Positions 21,484 through 36,400 of a stretch of 64,000 nucleotides of DNA are shown here, in pieces (within the stretch, counting starts at the first letter, position 1; every line of letters starts with the position of its first letter). The stretch lies in NCBI GenBank assembly GCA_948099385.1, contig CANUEZ040000161.1, positions 3,596,001 to 3,660,000 on the forward strand. The letters are read 5' to 3'. The notes under the pieces were generated by a model. It did not search any database. It was given only the letters and a program-made list of their open reading frames with translations, and had not been told where the DNA came from. This DNA is from Fasciola hepatica. Taxonomy: Eukaryota; Platyhelminthes; Trematoda; Plagiorchiida; Fasciolidae. The position numbers were made by a program, and so were the translations under genes.

Positions 21484-24400
21484 CAATGGTGAGTTGAGCG
21501 TTCAAGCTGCATGATCAATCATATTATATACAAATCTAATCTCCTACTACTCAATTGCAAATAGTAACCAAGCTCTGTAGGTTGTTCATAACGGAATGCC
21601 TTCGTTGTACTTAGGCCCCTACAGAGAAGTCATCCATCATAGGAGTCGATCGCTGTGTGGGAGGCGGGTTGTTACCGTTCGAAGCCAGTGACGGAAGGGT
21701 GCTATATCATCTAGTGTAGATGTTCAACAAACCGTTGAGAGCCAGCCCGGATAGCCTTGTGGTTAAGGTGTTCGATTCACAATCGTTCACCCCGGGTTCG
21801 AGTCCCCGTGGGGGCTCGATGGATGTGCACTGCTGATGATTCCCAACAAGGATGAAACAGCTGTACAGTGCTTCCATGGTTTTCAATGGTGAGTTGAGCG
21901 TTCAAGCTGCATGATCAATCATATTATATACAAATCTAATCTCCTACTACTCAATTGCAAATAGTAACCAAGCTCTGTAGGTTGTTCATAACGGAATGCC
22001 TTCGTTGTACTTAGGCCCCTACAGAGAAGTCATCCATCATAGGAGTCGATCGCTGTGTGGGAGGCGGGTTGTTACCGTTCGAAGCCAGTGACGGAAGGGT
22101 GCTATATCATCTAGTGTAGATGTTCAACAAACCGTTGAGAGCCAGCCCGGATAGCCTTGTGGTTAAGGTGTTCGATTCACAATCGTTCACCCCGGGTTCG
22201 AGTCCCCGTGGGGGCTCGATGGATGTGCACTGCTGATGATTCCCAACAAGGATGAAACAGCTGTACAGTGCTTCCATGGTTTTCAATGGTGAGTTGAGCG
22301 TTCAAGCTGCATGATCAATCATATTATATACAAATCTAATCTCCTACTACTCAATTGCAAATAGTAACCAAGCTCTGTAGGTTGTTCATAACGGAATGCC
22401 TTCGTTGTACTTAGGCCCCTACAGAGAAGTCATCCATCATAGGAGTCGATCGCTGTGTGGGAGGCGGGTTGTTACCGTTCGAAGCCAGTGACGGAAGGGT
22501 GCTATATCATCTAGTGTAGATGTTCAACAAACCGTTGAGAGCCAGCCCGGATAGCCTTGTGGTTAAGGTGTTCGATTCACAATCGTTCACCCCGGGTTCG
22601 AGTCCCCGTGGGGGCTCGATGGATGTGCACTGCTGATGATTCCCAACAAGGATGAAACAGCTGTACAGTGCTTCCATGGTTTTCAATGGTGAGTTGAGCG
22701 TTCAAGCTGCATGATCAATCATATTATATACAAATCTAATCTCCTACTACTCAATTGCAAATAGTAACCAAGCTCTGTAGGTTGTTCATAACGGAATGCC
22801 TTCGTTGTACTTAGGCCCCTACAGAGAAGTCATCCATCATAGGAGTCGATCGCTGTGTGGGAGGCGGGTTGTTACCGTTCGAAGCCAGTGACGGAAGGGT
22901 GCTATATCATCTAGTGTAGATGTTCAACAAACCGTTGAGAGCCAGCCCGGATAGCCTTGTGGTTAAGGTGTTCGATTCACAATCGTTCACCCCGGGTTCG
23001 AGTCCCCGTGGGGGCTCGATGGATGTGCACTGCTGATGATTCCCAACAAGGATGAAACAGCTGTACAGTGCTTCCATGGTTTTCAATGGTGAGTTGAGCG
23101 TTCAAGCTGCATGATCAATCATATTATATACAAATCTAATCTCCTACTACTCAATTGCAAATAGTAACCAAGCTCTGTAGGTTGTTCATAACGGAATGCC
23201 TTCGTTGTACTTAGGCCCCTACAGAGAAGTCATCCATCATAGGAGTCGATCGCTGTGTGGGAGGCGGGTTGTTACCGTTCGAAGCCAGTGACGGAAGGGT
23301 GCTATATCATCTAGTGTAGATGTTCAACAAACCGTTGAGAGCCAGCCCGGATAGCCTTGTGGTTAAGGTGTTCGATTCACAATCGTTCACCCCGGGTTCG
23401 AGTCCCCGTGGGGGCTCGATGGATGTGCACTGCTGATGATTCCCAACAAGGATGAAACAGCTGTACAGTGCTTCCATGGTTTTCAATGGTGAGTTGAGCG
23501 TTCAAGCTGCATGATCAATCATATTATATACAAATCTAATCTCCTACTACTCAATTGCAAATAGTAACCAAGCTCTGTAGGTTGTTCATAACGGAATGCC
23601 TTCGTTGTACTTAGGCCCCTACAGAGAAGTCATCCATCATAGGAGTCGATCGCTGTGTGGGAGGCGGGTTGTTACCGTTCGAAGCCAGTGACGGAAGGGT
23701 GCTATATCATCTAGTGTAGATGTTCAACAAACCGTTGAGAGCCAGCCCGGATAGCCTTGTGGTTAAGGTGTTCGATTCACAATCGTTCACCCCGGGTTCG
23801 AGTCCCCGTGGGGGCTCGATGGATGTGCACTGCTGATGATTCCCAACAAGGATGAAACAGCTGTACAGTGCTTCCATGGTTTTCAATGGTGAGTTGAGCG
23901 TTCAAGCTGCATGATCAATCATATTATATACAAATCTAATCTCCTACTACTCAATTGCAAATAGTAACCAAGCTCTGTAGGTTGTTCATAACGGAATGCC
24001 TTCGTTGTACTTAGGCCCCTACAGAGAAGTCATCCATCATAGGAGTCGATCGCTGTGTGGGAGGCGGGTTGTTACCGTTCGAAGCCAGTGACGGAAGGGT
24101 GCTATATCATCTAGTGTAGATGTTCAACAAACCGTTGAGAGCCAGCCCGGATAGCCTTGTGGTTAAGGTGTTCGATTCACAATCGTTCACCCCGGGTTCG
24201 AGTCCCCGTGGGGGCTCGATGGATGTGCACTGCTGATGATTCCCAACAAGGATGAAACAGCTGTACAGTGCTTCCATGGTTTTCAATGGTGAGTTGAGCG
24301 TTCAAGCTGCATGATCAATCATATTATATACAAATCTAATCTCCTACTACTCAATTGCAAATAGTAACCAAGCTCTGTAGGTTGTTCATAACGGAATGCC

Positions 24401-27400
24401 TTCGTTGTACTTAGGCCCCTACAGAGAAGTCATCCATCATAGGAGTCGATCGCTGTGTGGGAGGCGGGTTGTTACCGTTCGAAGCCAGTGACGGAAGGGT
24501 GCTATATCATCTAGTGTAGATGTTCAACAAACCGTTGAGAGCCAGCCCGGATAGCCTTGTGGTTAAGGTGTTCGATTCACAATCGTTCACCCCGGGTTCG
24601 AGTCCCCGTGGGGGCTCGATGGATGTGCACTGCTGATGATTCCCAACAAGGATGAAACAGCTGTACAGTGCTTCCATGGTTTTCAATGGTGAGTTGAGCG
24701 TTCAAGCTGCATGATCAATCATATTATATACAAATCTAATCTCCTACTACTCAATTGCAAATAGTAACCAAGCTCTGTAGGTTGTTCATAACGGAATGCC
24801 TTCGTTGTACTTAGGCCCCTACAGAGAAGTCATCCATCATAGGAGTCGATCGCTGTGTGGGAGGCGGGTTGTTACCGTTCGAAGCCAGTGACGGAAGGGT
24901 GCTATATCATCTAGTGTAGATGTTCAACAAACCGTTGAGAGCCAGCCCGGATAGCCTTGTGGTTAAGGTGTTCGATTCACAATCGTTCACCCCGGGTTCG
25001 AGTCCCCGTGGGGGCTCGATGGATGTGCACTGCTGATGATTCCCAACAAGGATGAAACAGCTGTACAGTGCTTCCATGGTTTTCAATGGTGAGTTGAGCG
25101 TTCAAGCTGCATGATCAATCATATTATATACAAATCTAATCTCCTACTACTCAATTGCAAATAGTAACCAAGCTCTATAGGTTGTTCATAACGGAATGCC
25201 TTCGTTGTACTTAGGCCCCTACAGAGAAGTCATCCATCATAGGAGTCGATCGCTGTGTGGGAGGCGGGTTGTTACCGTTCGAAGCCAGTGACGGAAGGGT
25301 GCTATATCATCTAGTGTAGATGTTCAACAAACCGTTGAGAGCCAGCCCGGATAGCCTTGTGGTTAAGGTGTTCGATTCACAATCGTTCACCCCGGGTTCG
25401 AGTCCCCGTGAGGGCTCGATGGAGGTGCACTGCTGATGATTCCCAACAAGGATGAAACAGCTGTACAGTGCTTCCATGGTTTTCAATGGTGAGTTGAGCG
25501 TTCAAGCTGCATGATCAATCATATTATATACAAATCTAATCTCCTACTACTCAATTGCAAATAGTAACCAAGCTCTGTAGGTTGTTCATAACGGAATGCC
25601 TTCGTTGTACTTAGGCCCCTACAGAGAAGTCATCCATCATAGGAGTCGATCGCTGTGTGGGAGGCGGGTTGTTACCGTTCGAAGCCAGTGACGGAAGGGT
25701 GCTATATCATCTAGTGTAGATGTTCAACAAACCGTTGAGAGCCAGCCCGGATAGCCTTGTGGTTAAGGTGTTCGATTCACAATCGTTCACCCCGGGTTCG
25801 AGTCCCCGTGGGGGCTCGATGGATGTGCACTGCTGATGATTCCCAACAAGGATGAAACAGCTGTACAGTGCTTCCATGGTTTTCAATGGTGAGTTGAGCG
25901 TTCAAGCTGCATGATCAATCATATTATATACAAATCTAATCTCCTACTACTCAATTGCAAATAGTAACCAAGCTCTGTAGGTTGTTCATAACTGAATGCC
26001 TTCGTTGTACTTAGGCCCCTACAGAGAAGTCATCCATCATAGGAGTCGATCGCTGTGTGGGAGGCGGGTTGTTACCGTTCGAAGCCAGTGACGGAAGGGT
26101 GCTATATCATCTAGTGTAGATGTTCAACAAACCGTTGAGAGCCAGCCCGGATAGCCTTGTGGTTAAGGTGTTCGATTCACAATCGTTCACCCCGGGTTCG
26201 AGTCCCCGTGGGGGCTCGATGGATGTGCACTGCTGATGATTCCCAACAAGGATGAAACAGCTGTACAGTGCTTCCATGGTTTTCAATGGTGAGTTGAGCG
26301 TTCAAGCTGCATGATCAATCATATTATATACAAATCTAATCTCCTACTACTCAATTGCAAATAGTAACCAAGCTCTGTAGGTTGTTCATAACGGAATGCC
26401 TTCGTTGTACTTAGGCCCCTACAGAGAAGTCATCCATCATAGGAGTCGATCGCTGTGTGGGAGGCGGGTTGTTACCGTTCGAAGCCAGTGACGGAAGGGT
26501 GCTATATCATCTAGTGTAGATGTTCAACAAACCGTTGAGAGCCAGCCCGGATAGCCTTGTGGTTAAGGTGTTCGATTCACAATCGTTCACCCCGGGTTCG
26601 AGTCCCCGTGGGGGCTCGATGGATGTGCACTGCTGATGATTCCCAACAAGGATGAAACAGCTGTACAGTGCTTCCATGGTTTTCAATGGTGAGTTGAGCG
26701 TTCAAGCTGCATGATCAATCATATTATATACAAATCTAATCTCCTACTACTCAATTGCAAATAGTAACCAAGCTCTGTAGGTTGTTCATAACGGAATGCC
26801 TTCGTTGTACTTAGGCCCCTACAGAGAAGTCATCCATCATAGGAGTCGATCGCTGTGTGGGAGGCGGGTTGTTACCGTTCGAAGCCAGTGACGGAAGGGT
26901 GCTATATCATCTAGTGTAGATGTTCAACAAACCGTTGAGAGCCAGCCCGGATAGCCTTGTGGTTAAGGTGTTCGATTCACAATCGTTCACCCCGGGTTCG
27001 AGTCCCCGTGGGGGCTCGATGGATGTGCACTGCTGATGATTCCCAACAAGGATGAAACAGCTGTACAGTGCTTCCATGGTTTTCAATGGTGAGTTGAGCG
27101 TTCAAGCTGCATGATCAATCATATTATATACAAATCTAATCTCCTACTACTCAATTGCAAATAGTAACCAAGCTCTGTAGGTTGTTCATAACGGAATGCC
27201 TTCGTTGTACTTAGGCCCCTACAGAGAAGTCATCCATCATAGGAGTCGATCGCTGTGTGGGAGGCGGGTTGTTACCGTTCGAAGCCAGTGACGGAAGGGT
27301 GCTATATCATCTAGTGTAGATGTTCAACAAACCGTTGAGAGCCAGCCCGGATAGCCTTGTGGTTAAGGTGTTCGATTCACAATCGTTCACCCCGGGTTCG

Positions 27401-30400
27401 AGTCCCCGTGGGGGCTCGATGGATGTGCACTGCTGATGATTCCCAACAAGGATGAAACAGCTGTACAGTGCTTCCATGGTTTTCAATGGTGAGTTGAGCG
27501 TTCAAGCTGCATGATCAATCATATTATATACAAATCTAATCTCCTACTACTCAATTGCAAATAGTAACCAAGCTCTATAGGTTGTTCATAACGGAATGCC
27601 TTCGTTGTACTTAGGCCCCTACAGAGAAGTCATCCATCATAGGAGTCGATCGCTGTGTGGGAGGCGGGTTGTTACCGTTCGAAGCCAGTGACGGAAGGGT
27701 GCTATATCATCTAGTGTAGATGTTCAACAAACCGTTGAGAGCCAGCCCGGATAGCCTTGTGGTTAAGGTGTTCGATTCACAATCGTTCACCCCGGGTTCG
27801 AGTCCCCGTGGGGGCTCGATGGATGTGCACTGCTGATGATTCCCAACAAGGATGAAACAGCTGTACAGTGCTTCCATGGTTTTCAATGGTGAGTTGAGCG
27901 TTCAAGCTGCATGATCAATCATATTATATACAAATCTAATCTCCTACTACTCAATTGCAAATAGTAACCAAGCTCTGTAGGTTGTTCATAACGGAATGCC
28001 TTCGTTGTACTTAGGCCCCTACAGAGAAGTCATCCATCATAGGAGTCGATCGCTGTGTGGGAGGCGGGTTGTTACCGTTCGAAGCCAGTGACGGAAGGGT
28101 GCTATATCATCTAGTGTAGATGTTCAACAAACCGTTGAGAGCCAGCCCGGATAGCCTTGTGGTTAAGGTGTTCGATTCACAATCGTTCACCCCGGGTTCG
28201 AGTCCCCGTGGGGGCTCGATGGATGTGCACTGCTGATGATTCCCAACAAGGATGAAACAGCTGTACAGTGCTTCCATGGTTTTCAATGGTGAGTTGAGCG
28301 TTCAAGCTGCATGATCAATCATATTATATACAAATCTAATCTCCTACTACTCAATTGCAAATAGTAACCAAGCTCTGTAGGTTGTTCATAACGGAATGCC
28401 TTCGTTGTACTTAGGCCCCTACAGAGAAGTCATCCATCATAGGAGTCGATCGCTGTGTGGGAGGCGGGTTGTTACCGTTCGAAGCCAGTGACGGAAGGGT
28501 GCTATATCATCTAGTGTAGATGTTCAACAAACCGTTGAGAGCCAGCCCGGATAGCCTTGTGGTTAAGGTGTTCGTTTCACAATCGTTCACCCCGGGTTCG
28601 AGTCCCCGTGGGGGCTCGATGGATGTGCACTGCTGATGATTCCCAACAAGGATGAAACAGCTGTACAGTGCTTCCATGGTTTTCAATGGTGAGTTGAGCG
28701 TTCAAGCTGCATGATCAATCATATTATATACAAATCTAATCTCCTACTACTCAATTGCAAATAGTAACCAAGCTCTATAGGTTGTTCATAACGGAATGCC
28801 TTCGTTGTACTTAGGCCCCTACAGAGAAGTCATCCATCATAGGAGTCGATCGCTGTGTGGGAGGCGGGTTGTTACCGTTCGAAGCCAGTGACGGAAGGGT
28901 GCTATATCATCTAGTGTAGATGTTCAACAAACCGTTGAGAGCCAGCCCGGATAGCCTTGTGGTTAAGGTGTTCGATTCACAATCGTTCACCCCGGGTTCG
29001 AGTCCCCGTGGGGGCTCGATGGATGTGCACTGCTGATGATTCCCAACAAGGATGAAACAGCTGTACAGTGCTTCCATGGTTTTCAATGGTGAGTTGAGCG
29101 TTCAAGCTGCATGATCAATCATATTATATACAAATCTAATCTCCTACTACTCAATTGCAAATAGTAACCAAGCTCTGTAGGTTGTTCATAACGGAATGCC
29201 TTCGTTGTACTTAGGCCCCTACAGAGAAGTCATCCATCATAGGAGTCGATCGCTGTGTGGGAGGCGGGTTGTTACCGTTCGAAGCCAGTGACGGAAGGGT
29301 GCTATATCATCTAGTGTAGATGTTCAACAAACCGTTGAGAGCCAGCCCGGATAGCCTTGTGGTTAAGGTGTTCGATTCACAATCGTTCACCCCGGGTTCG
29401 AGTCCCCGTGGGGGCTCGATGGATGTGCACTGCTGATGATTCCCAACAAGGATGAAACAGCTGTACAGTGCTTCCATGGTTTTCAATGGTGAGTTGAGCG
29501 TTCAAGCTGCATGATCAATCATATTATATACAAATCTAATCTCCTACTACTCAATTGCAAATAGTAACCAAGCTCTGTAGGTTGTTCATAACGGAATGCC
29601 TTCGTTGTACTTAGGCCCCTACAGAGAAGTCATCCATCATAGGAGTCGATCGCTGTGTGGGAGGCGGGTTGTTACCGTTCGAAGCCAGTGACGGAAGGGT
29701 GCTATATCATCTAGTGTAGATGTTCAACAAACCGTTGAGAGCCAGCCCGGATAGCCTTGTGGTTAAGGTGTTCGATTCACAATCGTTCACCCCGGGTTCG
29801 AGTCCCCGTGGGGGCTCGATGGATGTGCACTGCTGATGATTCCCAACAAGGATGAAACAGCTGTACAGTGCTTCCATGGTTTTCAATGGTGAGTTGAGCG
29901 TTCAAGCTGCATGATCAATCATATTATATACAAATCTAATCTCCTACTACTCAATTGCAAATAGTAACCAAGCTCTGTAGGTTGTTCATAACGGAATGCC
30001 TTCGTTGTACTTAGGCCACTACAGAGAAGTCATCCATCATAGGAGTCGATCGCTGTGTGGGAGGCGGGTTGTTACCGTTCGAAGCCAGTGACGGAAGGGT
30101 GCTATATCATCTAGTGTAGATGTTCAACAAACCGTTGAGAGCCAGCCCGGATAGCCTTGTGGTTAAGGTGTTCGATTCACAATCGTTCACCCCGGGTTCG
30201 AGTCCCCGTGGGGGCTCGATGGATGTGCACTGCTGATGATTCCCAACAAGGATGAAACAGCTGTACAGTGCTTCCATGGTTTTCAATGGTGAGTTGAGCG
30301 TTCAAGCTGCATGATCAATCATATTATATACAAATCTAATCTCCTACTACTCAATTGCAAATAGTAACCAAGCTCTATAGGTTGTTCATAACGGAATGCC

Positions 30401-33400
30401 TTCGTTGTACTTAGGCCCCTACAGAGAAGTCATCCATCATAGGAGTCGATCGCTGTGTGGGAGGCGGGTTGTTACCGTTCGAAGCCAGTGACGGAAGGGT
30501 GCTATATCATCTAGTGTAGATGTTCAACAAACCGTTGAGAGCCAGCCCGGATAGCCTTGTGGTTAAGGTGTTCGATTCACAATCGTTCACCCCGGGTTCG
30601 AGTCCCCGTGGGGGCTCGATGGATGTGCACTGCTGATGATTCCCAACAAGGATGAAACAGCTGTACAGTGCTTCCATGGTTTTCAATGGTGAGTTGAGCG
30701 TTCAAGCTGCATGATCAATCATATTATATACAAATCTAATCTCCTACTACTCAATTGCAAATAGTAACCAAGCTCTGTAGGTTGTTCATAACGGAATGCC
30801 TTCGTTGTACTTAGGCCCCTACAGAGAAGTCATCCATCATAGGAGTCGATCGCTGTGTGGGAGGCGGGTTGTTACCGTTCGAAGCCAGTGACGGAAGGGT
30901 GCTATATCATCTAGTGTAGATGTTCAACAAACCGTTGAGAGCCAGCCCGGATAGCCTTGTGGTTAAGGTGTTCGATTCACAATCGTTCACCCCGGGTTCG
31001 AGTCCCCGTGGGGGCTCGATGGATGTGCACTGCTGATGATTCCCAACAAGGATGAAACAGCTGTACAGTGCTTCCATGGTTTTCAATGGTGAGTTGAGCG
31101 TTCAAGCTGCATGATCAATCATATTATATACAAATCTAATCTCCTACTACTCAATTGCAAATAGTAACCAAGCTCTGTAGGTTGTTCATAACGGAATGCC
31201 TTCGTTGTACTTAGGCCCCTACAGAGAAGTCATCCATCATAGGAGTCGATCGCTGTGTGGGAGGCGGGTTGTTACCGTTCGAAGCCAGTGACGGAAGGGT
31301 GCTATATCATCTAGTGTAGATGTTCAACAAACCGTTGAGAGCCAGCCCGGATAGCCTTGTGGTTAAGGTGTTCGATTCACAATCGTTCACCCCGGGTTCG
31401 AGTCCCCGTGGGGGCTCGATGGATGTGCACTGCTGATGATTCCCAACAAGGATGAAACAGCTGTACAGTGCTTCCATGGTTTTCAATGGTGAGTTGAGCG
31501 TTCAAGCTGCATGATCAATCATATTATATACAAATCTAATCTCCTACTACTCAATTGCAAATAGTAACCAAGCTCTGTAGGTTGTTCATAACGGAATGCC
31601 TTCGTTGTACTTAGGCCCCTACAGAGAAGTCATCCATCATAGGAGTCGATCGCTGTGTGGGAGGCGGGTTGTTACCGTTCGAAGCCAGTGACGGAAGGGT
31701 GCTATATCATCTAGTGTAGATGTTCAACAAACCGTTGAGAGCCAGCCCGGATAGCCTTGTGGTTAAGGTGTTCGATTCACAATCGTTCACCCCGGGTTCG
31801 AGTCCCCGTGGGGGCTCGATGGATGTGCACTGCTGATGATTCCCAACAAGGATGAAACAGCTGTACAGTGCTTCCATGGTTTTCAATGGTGAGTTGAGCG
31901 TTCAAGCTGCATGATCAATCATATTATATACAAATCTAATCTCCTACTACTCAATTGCAAATAGTAACCAAGCTCTGTAGGTTGTTCATAACGGAATGCC
32001 TTCGTTGTACTTAGGCCCCTACAGAGAAGTCATCCATCATAGGAGTCGATCGCTGTGTGGGAGGCGGGTTGTTACCGTTCGAAGCCAGTGACGGAAGGGT
32101 GCTATATCATCTAGTGTAGATGTTCAACAAACCGTTGAGAGCCAGCCCGGATAGCCTTGTGGTTAAGGTGTTCGATTCACAATCGTTCACCCCGGGTTCG
32201 AGTCCCCGTGGGGGCTCGATGGATGTGCACTGCTGATGATTCCCAACAAGGATGAAACAGCTGTACAGTGCTTCCATGGTTTTCAATGGTGAGTTGAGCG
32301 TTCAAGCTGCATGATCAATCATATTATATACAAATCTAATCTCCTACTACTCAATTGCAAATAGTAACCAAGCTCTGTAGGTTGTTCATAACGGAATGCC
32401 TTCGTTGTACTTAGGCCCCTACAGAGAAGTCATCCATCATAGGAGTCGATCGCTGTGTGGGAGGCGGGTTGTTACCGTTCGAAGCCAGTGACGGAAGGGT
32501 GCTATATCATCTAGTGTAGATGTTCAACAAACCGTTGAGAGCCAGCCCGGATAGCCTTGTGGTTAAGGTGTTCGTTTCACAATCGTTCACCCCGGGTTCG
32601 AGTCCCCGTGGGGGCTCGATGGATGTGCACTGCTGATGATTCCCAACAAGGATGAAACAGCTGTACAGTGCTTCCATGGTTTTCAATGGTGAGTTGAGCG
32701 TTCAAGCTGCATGATCAATCATATTATATACAAATCTAATCTCCTACTACTCAATTGCAAATAGTAACCAAGCTCTATAGGTTGTTCATAACGGAATGCC
32801 TTCGTTGTACTTAGGCCCCTACAGAGAAGTCATCCATCATAGGAGTCGATCGCTGTGTGGGAGGCGGGTTGTTACCGTTCGAAGCCAGTGACGGAAGGGT
32901 GCTATATCATCTAGTGTAGATGTTCAACAAACCGTTGAGAGCCAGCCCGGATAGCCTTGTGGTTAAGGTGTTCGATTCACAATCGTTCACCCCGGGTTCG
33001 AGTCCCCGTGGGGGCTCGATGGATGTGCACTGCTGATGATTCCCAACAAGGATGAAACAGCTGTACAGTGCTTCCATGGTTTTCAATGGTGAGTTGAGCG
33101 TTCAAGCTGCATGATCAATCATATTATATACAAATCTAATCTCCTACTACTCAATTGCAAATAGTAACCAAGCTCTGTAGGTTGTTCATAACGGAATGCC
33201 TTCGTTGTACTTAGGCCCCTACAGAGAAGTCATCCATCATAGGAGTCGATCGCTGTGTGGGAGGCGGGTTGTTACCGTTCGAAGCCAGTGACGGAAGGGT
33301 GCTATATCATCTAGTGTAGATGTTCAACAAACCGTTGAGAGCCAGCCCGGATAGCCTTGTGGTTAAGGTGTTCGATTCACAATCGTTCACCCCGGGTTCG

Positions 33401-36400
33401 AGTCCCCGTGGGGGCTCGATGGATGTGCACTGCTGATGATTCCCAACAAGGATGAAACAGCTGTACAGTGCTTCCATGGTTTTCAATGGTGAGTTGAGCG
33501 TTCAAGCTGCATGATCAATCATATTATATACAAATCTAATCTCCTACTACTCAATTGCAAATAGTAACCAAGCTCTGTAGGTTGTTCATAACGGAATGCC
33601 TTCGTTGTACTTAGGCCCCTACAGAGAAGTCATCCATCATAGGAGTCGATCGCTGTGTGGGAGGCGGGTTGTTACCGTTCGAAGCCAGTGACGGAAGGGT
33701 GCTATATCATCTAGTGTAGATGTTCAACAAACCGTTGAGAGCCAGCCCGGATAGCCTTGTGGTTAAGGTGTTCGATTCACAATCGTTCACCCCGGGTTCG
33801 AGTCCCCGTGGGGGCTCGATGGATGTGCACTGCTGATGATTCCCAACAAGGATGAAACAGCTGTACAGTGCTTCCATGGTTTTCAATGGTGAGTTGAGCG
33901 TTCAAGCTGCATGATCAATCATATTATATACAAATCTAATCTCCTACTACTCAATTGCAAATAGTAACCAAGCTCTGTAGGTTGTTCATAACGGAATGCC
34001 TTCGTTGTACTTAGGCCCCTACAGAGAAGTCATCCATCATAGGAGTCGATCGCTGTGTGGGAGGCGGGTTGTTACCGTTCGAAGCCAGTGACGGAAGGGT
34101 GCTATATCATCTAGTGTAGATGTTCAACAAACCGTTGAGAGCCAGCCCGGATAGCCTTGTGGTTAAGGTGTTCGATTCACAATCGTTCACCCCGGGTTCG
34201 AGTCCCCGTGGGGGCTCGATGGATGTGCACTGCTGATGATTCCCAACAAGGATGAAACAGCTGTACAGTGCTTCCATGGTTTTCAATGGTGAGTTGAGCG
34301 TTCAAGCTGCATGATCAATCATATTATATACAAATCTAATCTCCTACTACTCAATTGCAAATAGTAACCAAGCTCTGTAGGTTGTTCATAACGGAATGCC
34401 TTCGTTGTACTTAGGCCCCTACAGAGAAGTCATCCATCATAGGAGTCGATCGCTGTGTGGGAGGCGGGTTGTTACCGTTCGAAGCCAGTGACGGAAGGGT
34501 GCTATATCATCTAGTGTAGATGTTCAACAAACCGTTGAGAGCCAGCCCGGATAGCCTTGTGGTTAAGGTGTTCGATTCACAATCGTTCACCCCGGGTTCG
34601 AGTCCCCGTGGGGGCTCGATGGATGTGCACTGCTGATGATTCCCAACAAGGATGAAACAGCTGTACAGTGCTTCCATGGTTTTCAATGGTGAGTTGAGCG
34701 TTCAAGCTGCATGATCAATCATATTATATACAAATCTAATCTCCTACTACTCAATTGCAAATAGTAACCAAGCTCTGTAGGTTGTTCATAACGGAATGCC
34801 TTCGTTGTACTTAGGCCCCTACAGAGAAGTCATCCATCATAGGAGTCGATCGCTGTGTGGGAGGCGGGTTGTTACCGTTCGAAGCCAGTGACGGAAGGGT
34901 GCTATATCATCTAGTGTAGATGTTCAACAAACCGTTGAGAGCCAGCCCGGATAGCCTTGTGGTTAAGGTGTTCGATTCACAATCGTTCACCCCGGGTTCG
35001 AGTCCCCGTGGGGGCTCGATGGATGTGCACTGCTGATGATTCCCAACAAGGATGAAACAGCTGTACAGTGCTTCCATGGTTTTCAATGGTGAGTTGAGCG
35101 TTCAAGCTGCATGATCAATCATATTATATACAAATCTAATCTCCTACTACTCAATTGCAAATAGTAACCAAGCTCTGTAGGTTGTTCATAACGGAATGCC
35201 TTCGTTGTACTTAGGCCCCTACAGAGAAGTCATCCATCATAGGAGTCGATCGCTGTGTGGGAGGCGGGTTGTTACCGTTCGAAGCCAGTGACGGAAGGGT
35301 GCTATATCATCTAGTGTAGATGTTCAACAAACCGTTGAGAGCCAGCCCGGATAGCCTTGTGGTTAAGGTGTTCGATTCACAATCGTTCACCCCGGGTTCG
35401 AGTCCCCGTGGGGGCTCGATGGATGTGCACTGCTGATGATTCCCAACAAGGATGAAACAGCTGTACAGTGCTTCCATGGTTTTCAATGGTGAGTTGAGCG
35501 TTCAAGCTGCATGATCAATCATATTATATACAAATCTAATCTCCTACTACTCAATTGCAAATAGTAACCAAGCTCTGTAGGTTGTTCATAACGGAATGCC
35601 TTCGTTGTACTTAGGCCCCTACAGAGAAGTCATCCATCATAGGAGTCGATCGCTGTGTGGGAGGCGGGTTGTTACCGTTCGAAGCCAGTGACGGAAGGGT
35701 GCTATATCATCTAGTGTAGATGTTCAACAAACCGTTGAGAGCCAGCCCGGATAGCCTTGTGGTTAAGGTGTTCGATTCACAATCGTTCACCCCGGGTTCG
35801 AGTCCCCGTGGGGGCTCGATGGATGTGCACTGCTGATGATTCCCAACAAGGATGAAACAGCTGTACAGTGCTTCCATGGTTTTCAATGGTGAGTTGAGCG
35901 TTCAAGCTGCATGATCAATCATATTATATACAAATCTAATCTCCTACTACTCAATTGCAAATAGTAACCAAGCTCTGTAGGTTGTTCATAACGGAATGCC
36001 TTCGTTGTACTTAGGCCCCTACAGAGAAGTCATCCATCATAGGAGTCGATCGCTGTGTGGGAGGCGGGTTGTTACCGTTCGAAGCCAGTGACGGAAGGGT
36101 GCTATATCATCTAGTGTAGATGTTCAACAAACCGTTGAGAGCCAGCCCGGATAGCCTTGTGGTTAAGGTGTTCGATTCACAATCGTTCACCCCGGGTTCG
36201 AGTCCCCGTGGGGGCTCGATGGATGTGCACTGCTGATGATTCCCAACAAGGATGAAACAGCTGTACAGTGCTTCCATGGTTTTCAATGGTGAGTTGAGCG
36301 TTCAAGCTGCATGATCAATCATATTATATACAAATCTAATCTCCTACTACTCAATTGCAAATAGTAACCAAGCTCTGTAGGTTGTTCATAACGGAATGCC